From Lamellibrachia satsuma (taxonomy: Eukaryota; Annelida; Polychaeta; Sabellida; Siboglinidae), in the NCBI GenBank assembly GCA_033239005.1, contig BSQZ01000035.1:3923501-3987500 (forward strand): a stretch of 64,000 nt of DNA. The letters are read 5' to 3'. A program made the translations under genes and the position numbers. Of the stretch, positions 1 through 10,126 are shown piece after piece. Under the pieces are notes generated by a model. The model was not told where the DNA came from and ran no database searches. It saw only the letters and a program-made list of their open reading frames with translations. How positions within the stretch are numbered: position 1 is the stretch's first letter; every line of letters begins with the position of its first letter.

Positions 1-655
1 TGCATACATGTATTATTTCGTACAACAATTTTAAAACAATATAAAATCATACATCCATGATCCAAGGCAGAGGGAAGGCATAGGCTTATTTGATGGCGAC
101 CTGCACTCGCCATGTCTTCATTGGGTTTACATGGAATATTTCTAGACCTAGTAGCGCCACCTACTACATCTTCCTTACCCTGGTAGTGTCATAAAAAACC
201 CAGTGGATCACAGTATATAGTATACTTGGTTACTAATACAAAACATGACCATGTGCCCCTAGTGATATCGATTTAGCTGCATTGACATACCGATTTAGCT
301 GCTTAGCACCAACAAATATAACATATTAGTATAAATCTTTAATAAATACTAATACACCAGCTAGTATCCTACACGGAACACACTAATAGCATACTCGTCT
401 AAACACTAAACAAAACATGGTCTACATACAAATCACCAAAACGTACTAATTCCAAACTTAAATACATACTAACCAAAAAATAGCCTACATGGAACACACT
501 AATATAACACACTTGTCTAATACAGACAAACTGTGTACTAAAATAACTATTAAAAATTAACTACACGCATTTGATGAGCTGCTTGCTTGTTTGTCGAACA
601 TCTCTGACCACCTGTCAACAAAAAATCCTGGCAGTAACTTGTCCAACCGTGCAAA
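1..655. repeat. AT-rich stretch with a short direct repeat; no gene seen
   Basis: No coding signal. A block near 366-405 (cctacacggaacacactaat) recurs near 483-525 as cctacatggaacacactaat, each followed by a related actcgtctaaacac or acttgtctaatac tail, so the area has an old duplication of about 120 bp. The words gatttagctgc also recur near 270-301. Confidence 0.5.
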
Positions 656-795
656 ACATCAATCACATCACACACAGCCACACACTCCACACACTCCACA
701 CACAGCCACACACTCCACACACTCCACACACAGCCATACACAGCCATACACTCCACACAGCCACAGGCAGCCACACGCAGCCACACACTCACACA
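656..795. repeat. CACACTCCA/CACAGCCA minisatellite
   Basis: Irregular tandem array of two interleaved 9-bp-like units (cacactcca and cacagccac) that degenerates into the cacacgcagcca form at its right end. It opens reading frames rich in His-Thr on one strand and Val-Cys on the other, which are by-products of the repeat. Confidence 0.85.
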
Positions 796-2693
796 AACAA
801 ATATACAACAGTTAGAGTGAACAGTTTAGTTGATTGAAATGACAGTCATATAGAAAAACCATTGGAAAGGAACGATGATCAGAGAGAAAGAAGATAATAT
901 TTGCAGTTGATGAAACCCTGTACAATAGTAAGATAACATAAGTGGAAAGATAAAATGAATAGCATTATCAAATAACATAGACGCCTGCTGGCAGCAGTGC
1001 TGTTGTAGCTTCCAGCGTCTTAGTATTTGGTTATCGCTACACCATCGTGTACAGTAAGAAAGAGTATTAAGTTTGTAGATGATTCAGCTAATGATTAGTA
1101 CAGTTAGAGATAACACGTATATTTACATATATGCATATGTACATATCAGTACGCTGGAATGACTTCTTTGGGATCTCCCGATGCTGCATCTTGTCACTGA
1201 AACATGGGGCCAGGGTACACAGTTGCATGCCATTGATTGTGGGGAACAGTGGGTGAGCACATGTAGTGAGCACATCTTTCTTATTTCATTCTGCCTAGAA
1301 ATGTTTTGTTTCTCATGAGGCAATCAACAAGATTACCTTTGTGAGTTTAATCCCATTATACTGGTAGTTCTACTGTAGAATGAGTCCTTTTGCATGTGGA
1401 CACACTAGTAATTTCATAGTAAAGTACTATTGCAATAATTTTTACATTCACACCCCTATTCACTAAATAAGGCAGCTCATTGTAAAAGTGCTAATCCTGT
1501 TGATTGCCTGAGTTGTAATTGCAGTAGGTACAAGTTGTCCATTAAACAATAAGTAAGAAATGAAAGTACTAGTATGCACAGTTACAAAGAAAATTTTGTG
1601 GAAGTGGAGTCACAAGTCAGACAATGATTCAATAATCTGACCATTTCAGAGTACATTTACAAAGAACATTTTGTGAAAGTGGATTCACAAGTCAAACAAT
1701 GATTCAGTAACCTGACCATTACAGAGCACATTTACAAAGAACATGGTGTGAAGTTAATTTCCTTAATGATAAATAACAACTATGCATAGTTACACGGGCG
1801 CCTTATGCACACAACATGAGAGAGGCCCAATATAAATTGTGTATCAAGTTCAGAATCTAACATAAGTAATTATTCCAAAATTTATTCTTTTAAATTCACT
1901 CATAAATTGCATTAGGCACAACAACAAAAGGCCGCTCCTAAAAAAAAATTAGTTGTAGTGTTCATTGTGTAACACTAAATAATAAAAAACAGTGCCATGT
2001 AGTATGCAATATTTTAATAAATATTTAATTTTCTAAAAAAAATGTTGCGTTACATAATAATGTAATATAACACCAATATTCAATACGTGGAATGAAAGTT
2101 TTATTGACCAATAGTGTATTGGAAAAGGGTTAACAGAAGAAGTATATAATATAGTTACCTGTAATACATATTATAAAATAAATTATAATATATAGTCATA
2201 GACATAATATACATAATGATGTTGTATAGAAGGGTGTGGTTAAACTGTATCATTTCAGATTTACTCCATTTTATTTAGATATAAATTATTTCATATACCA
2301 GTATACATCCCAATCAGTGATCACCAGTATTACTGCAGTAGATGGTGTATGAACAGTAACCCACTAATGTAAGGCCGCCCACTAGGTGATGTTCAATAGA
2401 CGGAACAGCCAAAACATGGCCGCCGATCGTCAATAAGTCATCGTTCCGGGAGCCCAAAACATATCTTAATGTACGTGTAATTATTTCCCACTTGGTGAAA
2501 AGTTGCATTATTACGTTATCTAACTACACATTCAAGTGAAATCATTATACAGATCACGTAATCCACGCATTTAGCAATTCAATCTCGTTCCGGGCTCGTT
2601 CCGGCCTCGTTCCGGCTAATATACAGGCCCCTGGGTTAGGCACTTCAACAAACAATTAAATAATATCGTGATAGAACATTGGCAATTGTTTAT

Positions 2694-2695
<2 letters not shown>
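796..2695. other. Noncoding AT-rich region with two 76-78 bp tandem copies
   Basis: No gene recognised. Two adjacent diverged copies of a unit containing ttacaaagaacattttgtg, acaagtcaaacaatgattca and cctgaccattacag lie at about 1583-1740, and a third partial copy (acatttacaaagaacatg) follows. A short triplication of the word ctcgttccgg sits at about 2585-2618. Confidence 0.5.

Positions 2696-2696
<1 letters not shown>

Positions 2697-2742
<46 letters not shown>
2697..2742. repeat. (TA)n microsatellite
   Basis: Pure TA dinucleotide run of about 45 bp in AT-rich sequence. Confidence 0.9.
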
Positions 2743-2746
<4 letters not shown>

Positions 2747-3020
2747 TATATCCAAATATATTGCAATTTTAATACGGTAAAATTCGGAAATTTTGTGTCT
2801 CGTATACCCTACAGACAAAAGACTAATTTTCATTTATTTTTAAATAAGTATATGATTAAATTTGCATAACTTTTTTATTTGTAATATATTTTAATAATAT
2901 TTTAAGGATTTGTAAGCACATTAATTAGGGTCATAAATATACATAATCCAGTCATGTATCATTAACAGTAACTCGGTTAATGCAATTAATAATTCAACAT
3001 TGGCTAATTAGTGCGTGAAG

Positions 3021-3505
3021 TCAACATCTCTTCTTCTTCCCCTTGTGGGGTGGGGTCCAAGTCACTTGATTGCATCTTCTACTTTCATTGTTAATGTTCT
3101 CCATTTCCCTCTCTTTTGCAGTGGTCTTCAACTCTTGGCCATTTGTACCTGCCCTTTCAAGATCTCGTTTGACACGGTCTTTCCATCGTAGCTTTGGTCT
3201 TCTTCTGCCACCCTCTTCTGCTTTCCATGCTCTTTTTGAATGTCTGTCTTCACCCATATTTTGCACATGTCCCACCCATCTCATTCCGGCTACTTTCATC
3301 TTTAAGTGTGTTTTCATGCCAATCTCTTCTCTCAATTCCTTCAAAAACGACATAACCGAATGTTACATCTTTTCTAAATTATCTCCTTCTCAGTAATTTG
3401 TCTGATGGTAAACAATCTATCATCCGTTCCTCTCCCTTTCCTAAATCCCAGCTGATTCTCTCCGATTTTGCTCCAATATATGCCTCACCCTAGCATCCAG
3501 TCAAG
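3021..3505 (-). mobile_element. RTE/L2-like LINE stub with internal deletion
   Basis: Minus-strand reading from about 3500 gives GENQLGFRKGRGTDDRLFT, the reverse transcriptase block around the family's QxGFRKGR motif. At about 3390 it jumps to the far C-terminus: MRWVGHVQNMGEDR, AEEGGRRRPKLRWKDRV, and a last piece TPPHKGKKKR just before an (A/G)-rich end. Between these an intact element has the YADD catalytic block, which is absent, so the copy is both 5'-truncated and internally deleted. A 110-residue open frame covers the C-terminal part. Reverse transcriptase copies RNA into DNA during target-primed insertion; this copy cannot. Confidence 0.85.
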
Positions 3506-3587
3506 TCAACATACTGACACATTTTGATAAAAAACCATAATTTCCATGATTATGAAGATATTTGTGTACTTTGTTCATGGTTTACAA

Positions 3588-4260
3588 CAGGGTTGTTTGA
3601 TTTAAATCATGATTTAAATCACTCCAAAAATATCATTGATTTATGAATTTTTTGACTTCCGCTTTTTTGTTGTTGCTGATTTATATGAATTTAACACAAA
3701 TAATTGTTTACAAGCATCGAGATCAACAAAGTTTTGTATGTTTTTTAATACAAAACACAAACTGCGCACACTTGTGTAGCTGTATTGTCACCAGATAGCC
3801 TGATAGTCAAATATTTTATGACATTGTGTATGTTTGAGCTATTCCCTTTCTCAATGCAGTGAAGCCACACAAACTTGTCTTCCAGAGGAAGTATCTTTTC
3901 AACACAGAAGCCCTGAGTTAAAGTCCACTTATAGCTTGTGCTAGTTGTTACCAATTCAGTATGTTGACTCAGTTGTTTAATACTGTACCAGTTTGTATTC
4001 TGGTTAGAGACCCTTAGAGTACACAGAGCCCTAATGTCTAATGTCTTTATATAAGCAAAAATCACATACCTTCTGTTAAGACAAGAACCCACATCGATTT
4101 GAATAGAACATGTTTGAAAGAGTTTACAAATTTAAACATCTATATAAATATCTATATACGATATTTTTAAAAAATCAACTAAATAAAAAAACTCAAATAA
4201 ATCCGATTTAAATAAAAAAATCAGATTTTAAAAATAAAAATCATTATTTTTTCAACCCTG
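3588..4260. mobile_element. hAT-type MITE with 8-bp target site duplication
   Basis: The element begins CAGGGTTG and ends CAACCCTG. Directly outside, gtttacaa is present at both edges (3580-3587 and 4261-4268). An 8-bp target duplication with CAGGG-type termini is the hAT signature. The 673-bp interior is AT-rich, with self-similar atttaaatcatgatttaaat near the left end and related words inverted near the right end. The 115-codon minus-strand frame inside (3745-4092) has no recognisable domain and is taken as chance. Confidence 0.85.
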
Positions 4261-4545
4261 GTTTACAAACACATTAAACAGGGTCATAAATTTGCATCAG
4301 CTAATTAATGCACAAACTCAGCATGGCCTTTTGATAAAAGGCCATAACCATCATTATGAAGATATAAATTTGTATAATTTGTTCTATGTTTCAAAACACA
4401 TTAAATATATATAGATCAGTCATTTATCATTAATAGTAACTCAGTTAATAAATAAACACTGGCTAATTAGCATGCGAAGTCAACAGACCAACACATTTCA
4501 ATAAAAAACCATAACTACCGTGATTATGAAGATATTTGTAAAATT

Positions 4546-5280
4546 TATTGCAGTGCCTTTGCTTTGTTTCCATGCTAAATACTATTATATGTGAAGAACA
4601 CCAAATTATTCTTGCATGGTGACTATGATGAAATAATTGTTTTAGAAATTCTGAAATTTTGTAATTTCCTGCATATACAGTACACTGCAGGTTCAGTACA
4701 GCAATATTTATATATGTCCTGCAATTCAACATGAAGTAATATATTCATAAATTTGTTCACAGTATCACAATATTCACAGTTCATTGTCTCATAAATCATG
4801 GAAGAAACACATTTTACCAAAATTTCGATAATATTAAATATTTGACTTGTAATGAATAATGCCACATCATTAAAACTTGGCCAATTTTTTATTTATTATT
4901 ATCTGTGATAAGGCAAAAAAAGTTGGGGGGTCTCCATGCAATTTTTTTTATATCTGACTAACAGTTACGTCAGTGACAAAGTTAGCAAAACTGTTACCAA
5001 AACCTAAATTTTACCTACAAGGAATAATGTTATTTCAATCAAAGTTGGCTGAAATGTTAATTTAATATCCATCTCTATGTGTACATAGAAAAAACTAATG
5101 AAGTGCCAGGCATAAAATTTGGGTTTGCTATCTTAGAATCACACAAGTTCCAAACATCCATGTTGATGTAACTCACAAAGGAAATGATTAGCCTGCCACA
5201 TGAAAAGGGAATTAATTCATCCTTTGAGAAAGATGTAACGGCAAGAGTATATATGCATATATAACTGTTCACCATAACAT
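4546..5280. other. AT-rich noncoding stretch
   Basis: Short open frames on the minus strand show no family resemblance or splice context. Nothing beyond AT-rich sequence is seen. Confidence 0.5.
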
Positions 5281-5339
5281 ACTCATTAAACGCTTGACAA
5301 TGTGGTATGTCATATCTGGCAGAGACCTGAGCTAGTTTT

Positions 5340-6235
5340 CATCATACTTGATTGATAGATACCAAAGAGTGAAGATAGCTAATTGTGTTTCAGCGGCACT
5401 ACCAACTTCATGTGGTGTTTCTCAGAGTTATGTTCTTGTAATTGATAGATACCAAAGAGTGAAGATAGCTAATTGTTTTTTAGCGGCACTACAAACTTCG
5501 TGTGGTGTTTCTCAGAGTTATGTTCTTGGACCATAACTTTTTTTATGTGTCTTGCTGTCGCCAAAACTATTGCAACTGCTCTAATTAGCAGTAGACTTGA
5601 TTATTGCAATTCCCTTTATCATAATGTTGCTCTCAAGGACATCTTGAAACTTCAACATGTGCAAAATTGTTTGATAAGGGTAGTTACCCGCTCTCCTTGT
5701 TTCTATCACTCATTACCACTTCTTAAATCATTGCGTTGGCTCCATGTCCAATATCGCATTATTTTTAAGATCTGTACAATTACCTATCAAGCACTTTCAT
5801 CCAAGCAACCAGCATATTTACATTCACTGCTCACTCCTGCAAGACAGCCCAGACATCTTCGATCATCTAATTCTAATCTACTTTTTGTTCCAAGTGTTAA
5901 GACAAATGTCAGAACTACAGCTTTTTCAGTTGCTGCACCGGCTCTGTGGAACTCGCTCCTTTTTAGTGTTAAGTCTGTAGGAAATATAGCAACATTTCGC
6001 CGTAAACTGAAAACCCACTTGTTTAAAATTGCTTATCCTCCCTAGCTGCCCAGCACTACCAAACCAACTGTTTACAACTGGAACTGCTTATCGATTATGA
6101 AATGCCTAACCCCTTTTGTTTTGGTTCACTGCCGAGCTTGGGTCTCCCGAAGATTTTAATGCAATAGAAGTATTTTATATATTTTATTATTATATTTATA
6201 TATATATTATGAGAAGTAGAGTATAGCATGCCTAA
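5340..6235 (+). mobile_element. CR1-like LINE 3' end with tandem duplication and internal deletion
   Basis: The 92-bp unit encoding a degenerate reverse transcriptase block (TSCGVSQSYVLGP, standing for the family's SGVPQGSVLGP) occurs twice in tandem at about 5349-5440 and 5441-5532. The sequence then jumps to the C-terminal part: TIATALISSRLDYCNSLYH, DILKLQHVQN, AFSVAAPALWNSL, FRRKLKTHLF, ending in a stop near 6045. The untranslated tail (aactggaactgcttatcgatta ... caatagaagtatttta) recurs at 60950-61060, which identifies a second copy of the same family. No intact catalytic centre remains. Confidence 0.88.
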
Positions 6236-6321
6236 ATAAAAACAAATAGCAATTTGCCTTTGCTATTAGAGCATAACAAAACAATAATAAGTTAAGCCAA
6301 CATCAGTGTTATTGATTACAG

Positions 6322-6447
6322 GAATCTGAAACTGGGCTGTACATATGTATGAATACATTCATGGGTTTTGGACGTGACCATGTGAAGAGATCCTATGAGA
6401 AGACAGGCAATGCAGTCTATCTGCACATGTGTAGAATCAGGCGACAG
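6322..6447 (+). CDS. USP5: USP5-like exon (N-terminal cryptic UBP region, part 1)
   Basis: The exon follows the acceptor ttgattacag and ends at the donor gtaaga, is 126 nt long and opens in phase 0. It encodes 42 residues starting [17 protein letters not shown], matching the human USP5 stretch after DTP ([13 protein letters not shown]), then an AVYLHM strand and RRQ at the end. In USP5 this is the N-terminal variant zinc-finger-like (cryptic UBP) domain, which packs against the catalytic core. The start codon and about 37 upstream residues (the family's HKDEC block) are not visible upstream, so the first exon is missing from this window or too diverged to see. Confidence 0.95.
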
Positions 6448-7818
6448 GTAAGATGTCACTATTTACACGTTTCAACATGTATGTTGTTTACCTCTTGCAT
6501 TTAACTTGGTGTAAGCCATTTCATACACAAACACTTTTGGAATTCTGCTATGGAATTTATTTCTCCAAGAAAAGAATGATTTGTCATTTAGTGTCATGAT
6601 TGAGATAAACAAATAGACAGATTGTATAATAATGCCTCAATGGTAATGCAATTCTTTCATCATATCCCACAGTTTTATTTACTTTGGGATCTGATAAAAG
6701 AATTGCATGATCAACAGCATAAATACATTATTTTTTCCAAATGCAACACAATTGTTAGGTGTAATGCAAATATTGCATTCATTTGCAAGCCATCTGTTAG
6801 AGGGTAGTAACAGATTTACTTCAAGCAAGACCTACTAGCATACAGTGATACAACTAGTTTAGTAGCTTGCATTACATAATGCTGCTCCAAACCACCAAAT
6901 TTCACAATAGTGCCGCAATATTTCAAAGTTTCTAGATGGTGAGTAAAAAGGCAATGGTTTAAAGTGGCATTTTGTAATGCAAACCACTACACTAGCTGCA
7001 TAGGTAGCTAGTCAGACAGAAATAGAGATTTTCTTACCAATTTATGTACATTGTTTAATAAAAAAATTTGCCTGATGAGATTTTGAATGTATCTGAAGAT
7101 TGAGATTTTGAATATACCTGATGTTTGAGATTTTGAATGTACCTGATGTCTGAGATTTTGAATGTACCTGATGTCTGAGATTTTGAATGTACAGGATGTC
7201 TGAGATTTTGAATGTACCTGATGTTTGAGATTTTGAATGTACAGGATGTCTGAGATTTTGAAATTGTTGTATTGCTATCCCACATGAAAGTTCCTTGTTT
7301 TATTATGTATGCATGCAGGCATGCATGCATCACATATCATGCACATTTGTTTTGAAAGAAACGATGCGGATCTGGTATAAAATATAACTTATGTTAGAAA
7401 ATAGCACTGGTGAGTGGTCACAGTATTTTTCTGATTATTCATCATTAGCTTTATGAGCTTTTTGTTATAATAATGTATAATTCATTAAAGAAAAAATATG
7501 AAAGCTAATTATGTGGGTTAATTCAGTTTTGAAGAAATGTGCCTTTTTGTTCATCTTGCAACATTTCATAAAGTAGCACATTGACTTATCTTTTTATGAC
7601 ATAGTTTGTAACTACAATTGATACAACATTAAATCTTAAGAATATGGTTTAAAGAAAATGTGTATGTGAAAAGTATTTGTACTTACATTCAGTTGAAATT
7701 ATATTCATCTGGCTGTCCTTTCTTGAAAAAAGTATCAGTCATGCTCTTTGGCAGTAGAACTGGCGCTGTTGTGTTGTTGGAGATATGTTGTCATTCTGAA
7801 GTACAGAAATGTTGACAG
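6448..7818 (+). other. Intron of the USP5-like gene
   Basis: About 1.4 kb between confirmed splice sites. It holds the 25-bp minisatellite at 7073-7262 and otherwise AT-rich unique sequence with no gene. Confidence 0.85.
7073..7262. repeat. 25-bp minisatellite, about 7 copies
   Basis: Unit gatgtctgagattttgaatg followed by tacct or tacag, repeated head to tail with cct/cag and tct/ttt variants. The first one or two units are degenerate. Confidence 0.9.
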
Positions 7819-7873
7819 TTGCCAAAAGTGGAAGATGATACAGCCAGATCAAAGCCAACAAAGCTTGCTATTG
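7819..7873 (+). CDS. USP5: USP5-like exon (linker, KPTKLAIG)
   Basis: A 55-nt exon between the acceptor gttgacag and the donor gtaagt. It reads LPKVEDDTARSKPTKLAI plus one base in frame with the preceding exon. The end aligns with human USP5 KKPTRLAIG; the acidic start is the poorly conserved linker. The final base joins the next exon to complete the glycine codon of AIGVEGG. The gene context, exact phase agreement and the conserved TKLAIG make the call secure despite the short length. Confidence 0.92.
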
Positions 7874-7959
7874 GTAAGTGTGGCTTATTATGTTAAAAAA
7901 ACCTTTGATGTAGTTCTACACCAATAACTGAGATTAAAATTTAGGTAATGTGGAATCAT

Positions 7960-8700
7960 TGGTAGGGGGTCCATTAGGACATGGATTTCTTGGAAGCAAC
8001 AGGATCAAATGATTCATAAAGAAGGCAACAGATAGGTACATCAGACTGTATTGTTTTTAAATAGTGTACCTCAGGGAAGTGCTAGGGGAGCAGTCCTGCT
8101 ACTCATATTCATTACTGACCTTCAAAAGAGGTGGCAAGCATAAACAGGACATTTGCAGATGATACCAAATTAGAATGAAAGAACGATACATATAATTCTT
8201 TCGTTCTGATTTGGTATATGCCTAACTACAGTTAGACTTGGATATATTAAAGTGACTTGTCCAACAAATGGCTTCTGCAGTTAAATACATGCAAAATTTA
8301 GTCTTGTATTTTGGAACAAACAATCCACATCAGGAATATAGATGATGCTGGAAGACAAAACTAGTCATCAAAAGTGAACCAAATGATACCTTTGAAACTT
8401 ATTTCAAACTTGATAAACATGTTCAGAACTGTATCACCAAAGCTAACAGAACTCTAGGACTAAACAAGCAGTCATTTGAGAACATGAATAAAGACATGTT
8501 GTTGCCATTGTACAAGGTGCATTGATGTGACCACTGGTTGAATATGCAATGCCAGACTATTCCTTATACCCAAAAACTGATTCAGAGTACTAGAACGGGT
8601 TCAAAACAAAGCAACACAACTTGTACCAGGCTTCCAGCATCTCCAATACAAAATTTAAGCCATCTTGTTGAGGCTCATCGCAACTGACAAAGTGTAAAAA
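7960..8700 (+). mobile_element. Decayed reverse transcriptase remnant (Jockey/CR1-like)
   Basis: Several frames carry fragments in the right order: SVPQGSARGAVLLLIFI (family SGVPQGSVLGPxLFxIFI), TFADDTK in degenerate form, then KLVIKSEPNDTF, ITKANRTLGL, MLLPLYKVH and LVEYAM, with multiple stops and frame changes. This order (fingers/palm, then thumb) is that of the RVT_1 domain of non-LTR elements. No 5' or 3' boundary is clear. Confidence 0.75.
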
Positions 8701-8865
8701 TATTTTTTTTCAAGAGAAATAAAAGTACAAAAACTTCATTGACCCAAGATAAAGGTATCAAATGAATAATTGCCAGCCACTGGAATTAATTAACATAATG
8801 GCTATGCGAGTGGTGCAGGTTTGTTGCTATGCCACCATGATACTATCATGATGCAACTGCAATAA

Positions 8866-9262
8866 TTATGAAAAGTTTATCATAGTATGGACTGAAGGGA
8901 CCATCCCCCAACATCCCCAAAAATGCATTGCTGCTGGGTCTGGGGTGGGGGTTGCTCCCAAAATCACCAATTGAGGGGAACAAAAAAGTAAATTTTTTGT
9001 GTGAATGATGCCAAGGCTAAAAACAATGTCAAATGTTCCCGTGGGGTTCCCTGAGTATGGCATGACCAATGCCAGCAATCTTAGGTTGGGCTTTCCCTCT
9101 GCCAGCAACCCCAAAGGGTGAGAAAAGGGGGCATTTGTTTATGGGAATGACGCCAAGGCAAGAAAATGTTTCCTTGGAATTCCCTGAGTATTGTATGACC
9201 AATTCCAGCCATTAAGTTGGGCCTTCCCCCTGCCAGCAATCCCCCACATTGTTTTGTTTTGT
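8866..9262 (-). repeat. GGGGTTGCTGGC repeat family, two tandem monomers
   Basis: Read on the minus strand, the block ttggggttgctggcagaggg ... ggcattggtcatgccatactcaggg ... ttagccttggcatcattc occurs twice in tandem. The longer unit also includes the tail cccagcagcaatgcatttttgg and tggtcccttcagtccat. Other copies lie at 13520-13630, 14765-14875 and 18338-18620. The open frames across it share LLAGG-L-LLALV-PYSG only because the DNA repeats. Nature unknown; it could be a SINE-like or MITE-derived unit. Confidence 0.8.
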
Positions 9263-9589
9263 CAAACATTTTAATATTACCAAGTCATGATAAACACAAT
9301 CTTGTTCATTCTGGCAATGAAAGTAATACAAACTCAAAAACCTTTGAGTTCAAATAACACATCGAATCTACTATACTAGTGCACACGATTACTAAGAGTC
9401 TACAAGGTGCTCAAAGGCTATCTAATTAAATACTTGGTTTCTATATACCTACAAAAATGAACTCAACAATGTGTACGTTCATTGTCACATTATATCTTCA
9501 TAAGGAAAGTTATTTTCACACTTATTGTTCAAATGAATGCATTAGATATGTTATCTATCACTGTCATCACTGTTCTCTCTCCATGTCTG

Positions 9590-10126
9590 ACTCCATCCCT
9601 AGTAGTGGCTGTGAGGGACTCTGGGAGTGCATCGGTCAGGCTCCAAACAATTTTCAATCTCGTTCCATCTGTAGTCGGTGGCACTCGCTTCACAAGTCAG
9701 ATCACTTTGGTTGGCCCTCTTCCACACCCTTGCACAAAGTGGGCCTTTTTGATGTCATGTGGTTGGCAAGCATCTTGGTGCATGAGGAAGATATGCATCA
9801 TTAATCTTCTTTATTCTGGCCAGAGGTTTGTTCTCGTTGCCACCACTCATGTGCATGAAGGTGTTGTCCTTTGCCTTGCTTAGGTTTTGATACTGTACAA
9901 CAAGCAGATATAAGGAGGTGACAACTGGAATGTCACAAATTCGCAATGCTATCATATGTTTATGTACTGCTTCCTTCATCCAGCAGGGTGAATGGCTTCA
10001 CCTTGCATTTTCCAAAGAAATACAATGCAAAATTACACCCTGAGCATGAAGCTCCATTAGTGCTTTGATATTCCCAAGGAATGGCTCTTTCACCTTGATG
10101 ATGGCAGCTAGATTTGACACATCAAT
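9590..10126 (-). pseudogene. 3' part of a transposon-associated PIN/FEN-like gene remnant
   Basis: Minus-strand reading continues the remnant at 13046-13484 across the inserted DNA transposon: IDVSNLAAIIK, then in another frame GCNFALYFFGKCKVKPFTLL (standing for a GCD-x5-FxxKGKxK block), then GNENKPLARIKKINDAYLP, VWKRANQSD and a W/Y-rich end. From memory this matches the C-terminal half of a large uncharacterised metazoan family found in multicopy, mobile-looking contexts. I infer similarity to the helix-two-turn-helix region of FEN-type nucleases. At least two frame changes and several stops are present, so it is dead. The first and second pieces join exactly if the TA-flanked insert is removed. 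Confidence 0.6.

Larger units (their letters stand above)
2850..4545. repeat. Three diverged copies of an AT-rich interspersed unit around the LINE stub and MITE
   Basis: Blocks at about 2885-3025, 3500-3587 continued at 4261-4330, and 4330-4545 share the words ggctaattag, gaagtcaaca, gataaaaaaccataa, gattatgaagata, cacattaa and gtcataaat in the same order. The arrangement suggests a tandem or self-overlapping repeat of about 200 bp, later interrupted by the LINE at 3021-3505 and the hAT-type element at 3588-4260. Confidence 0.6.

Noticed and set aside
3745..4092. 115-codon minus-strand frame
   Set aside because: Lies inside a hAT-type MITE, no family match, AT-rich chance frame.
5000..6321. 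Search for the first USP5 exon with HKDEC/FDTP
   Set aside because: No matching codons with a donor were found; exon 1 is probably upstream of the window.
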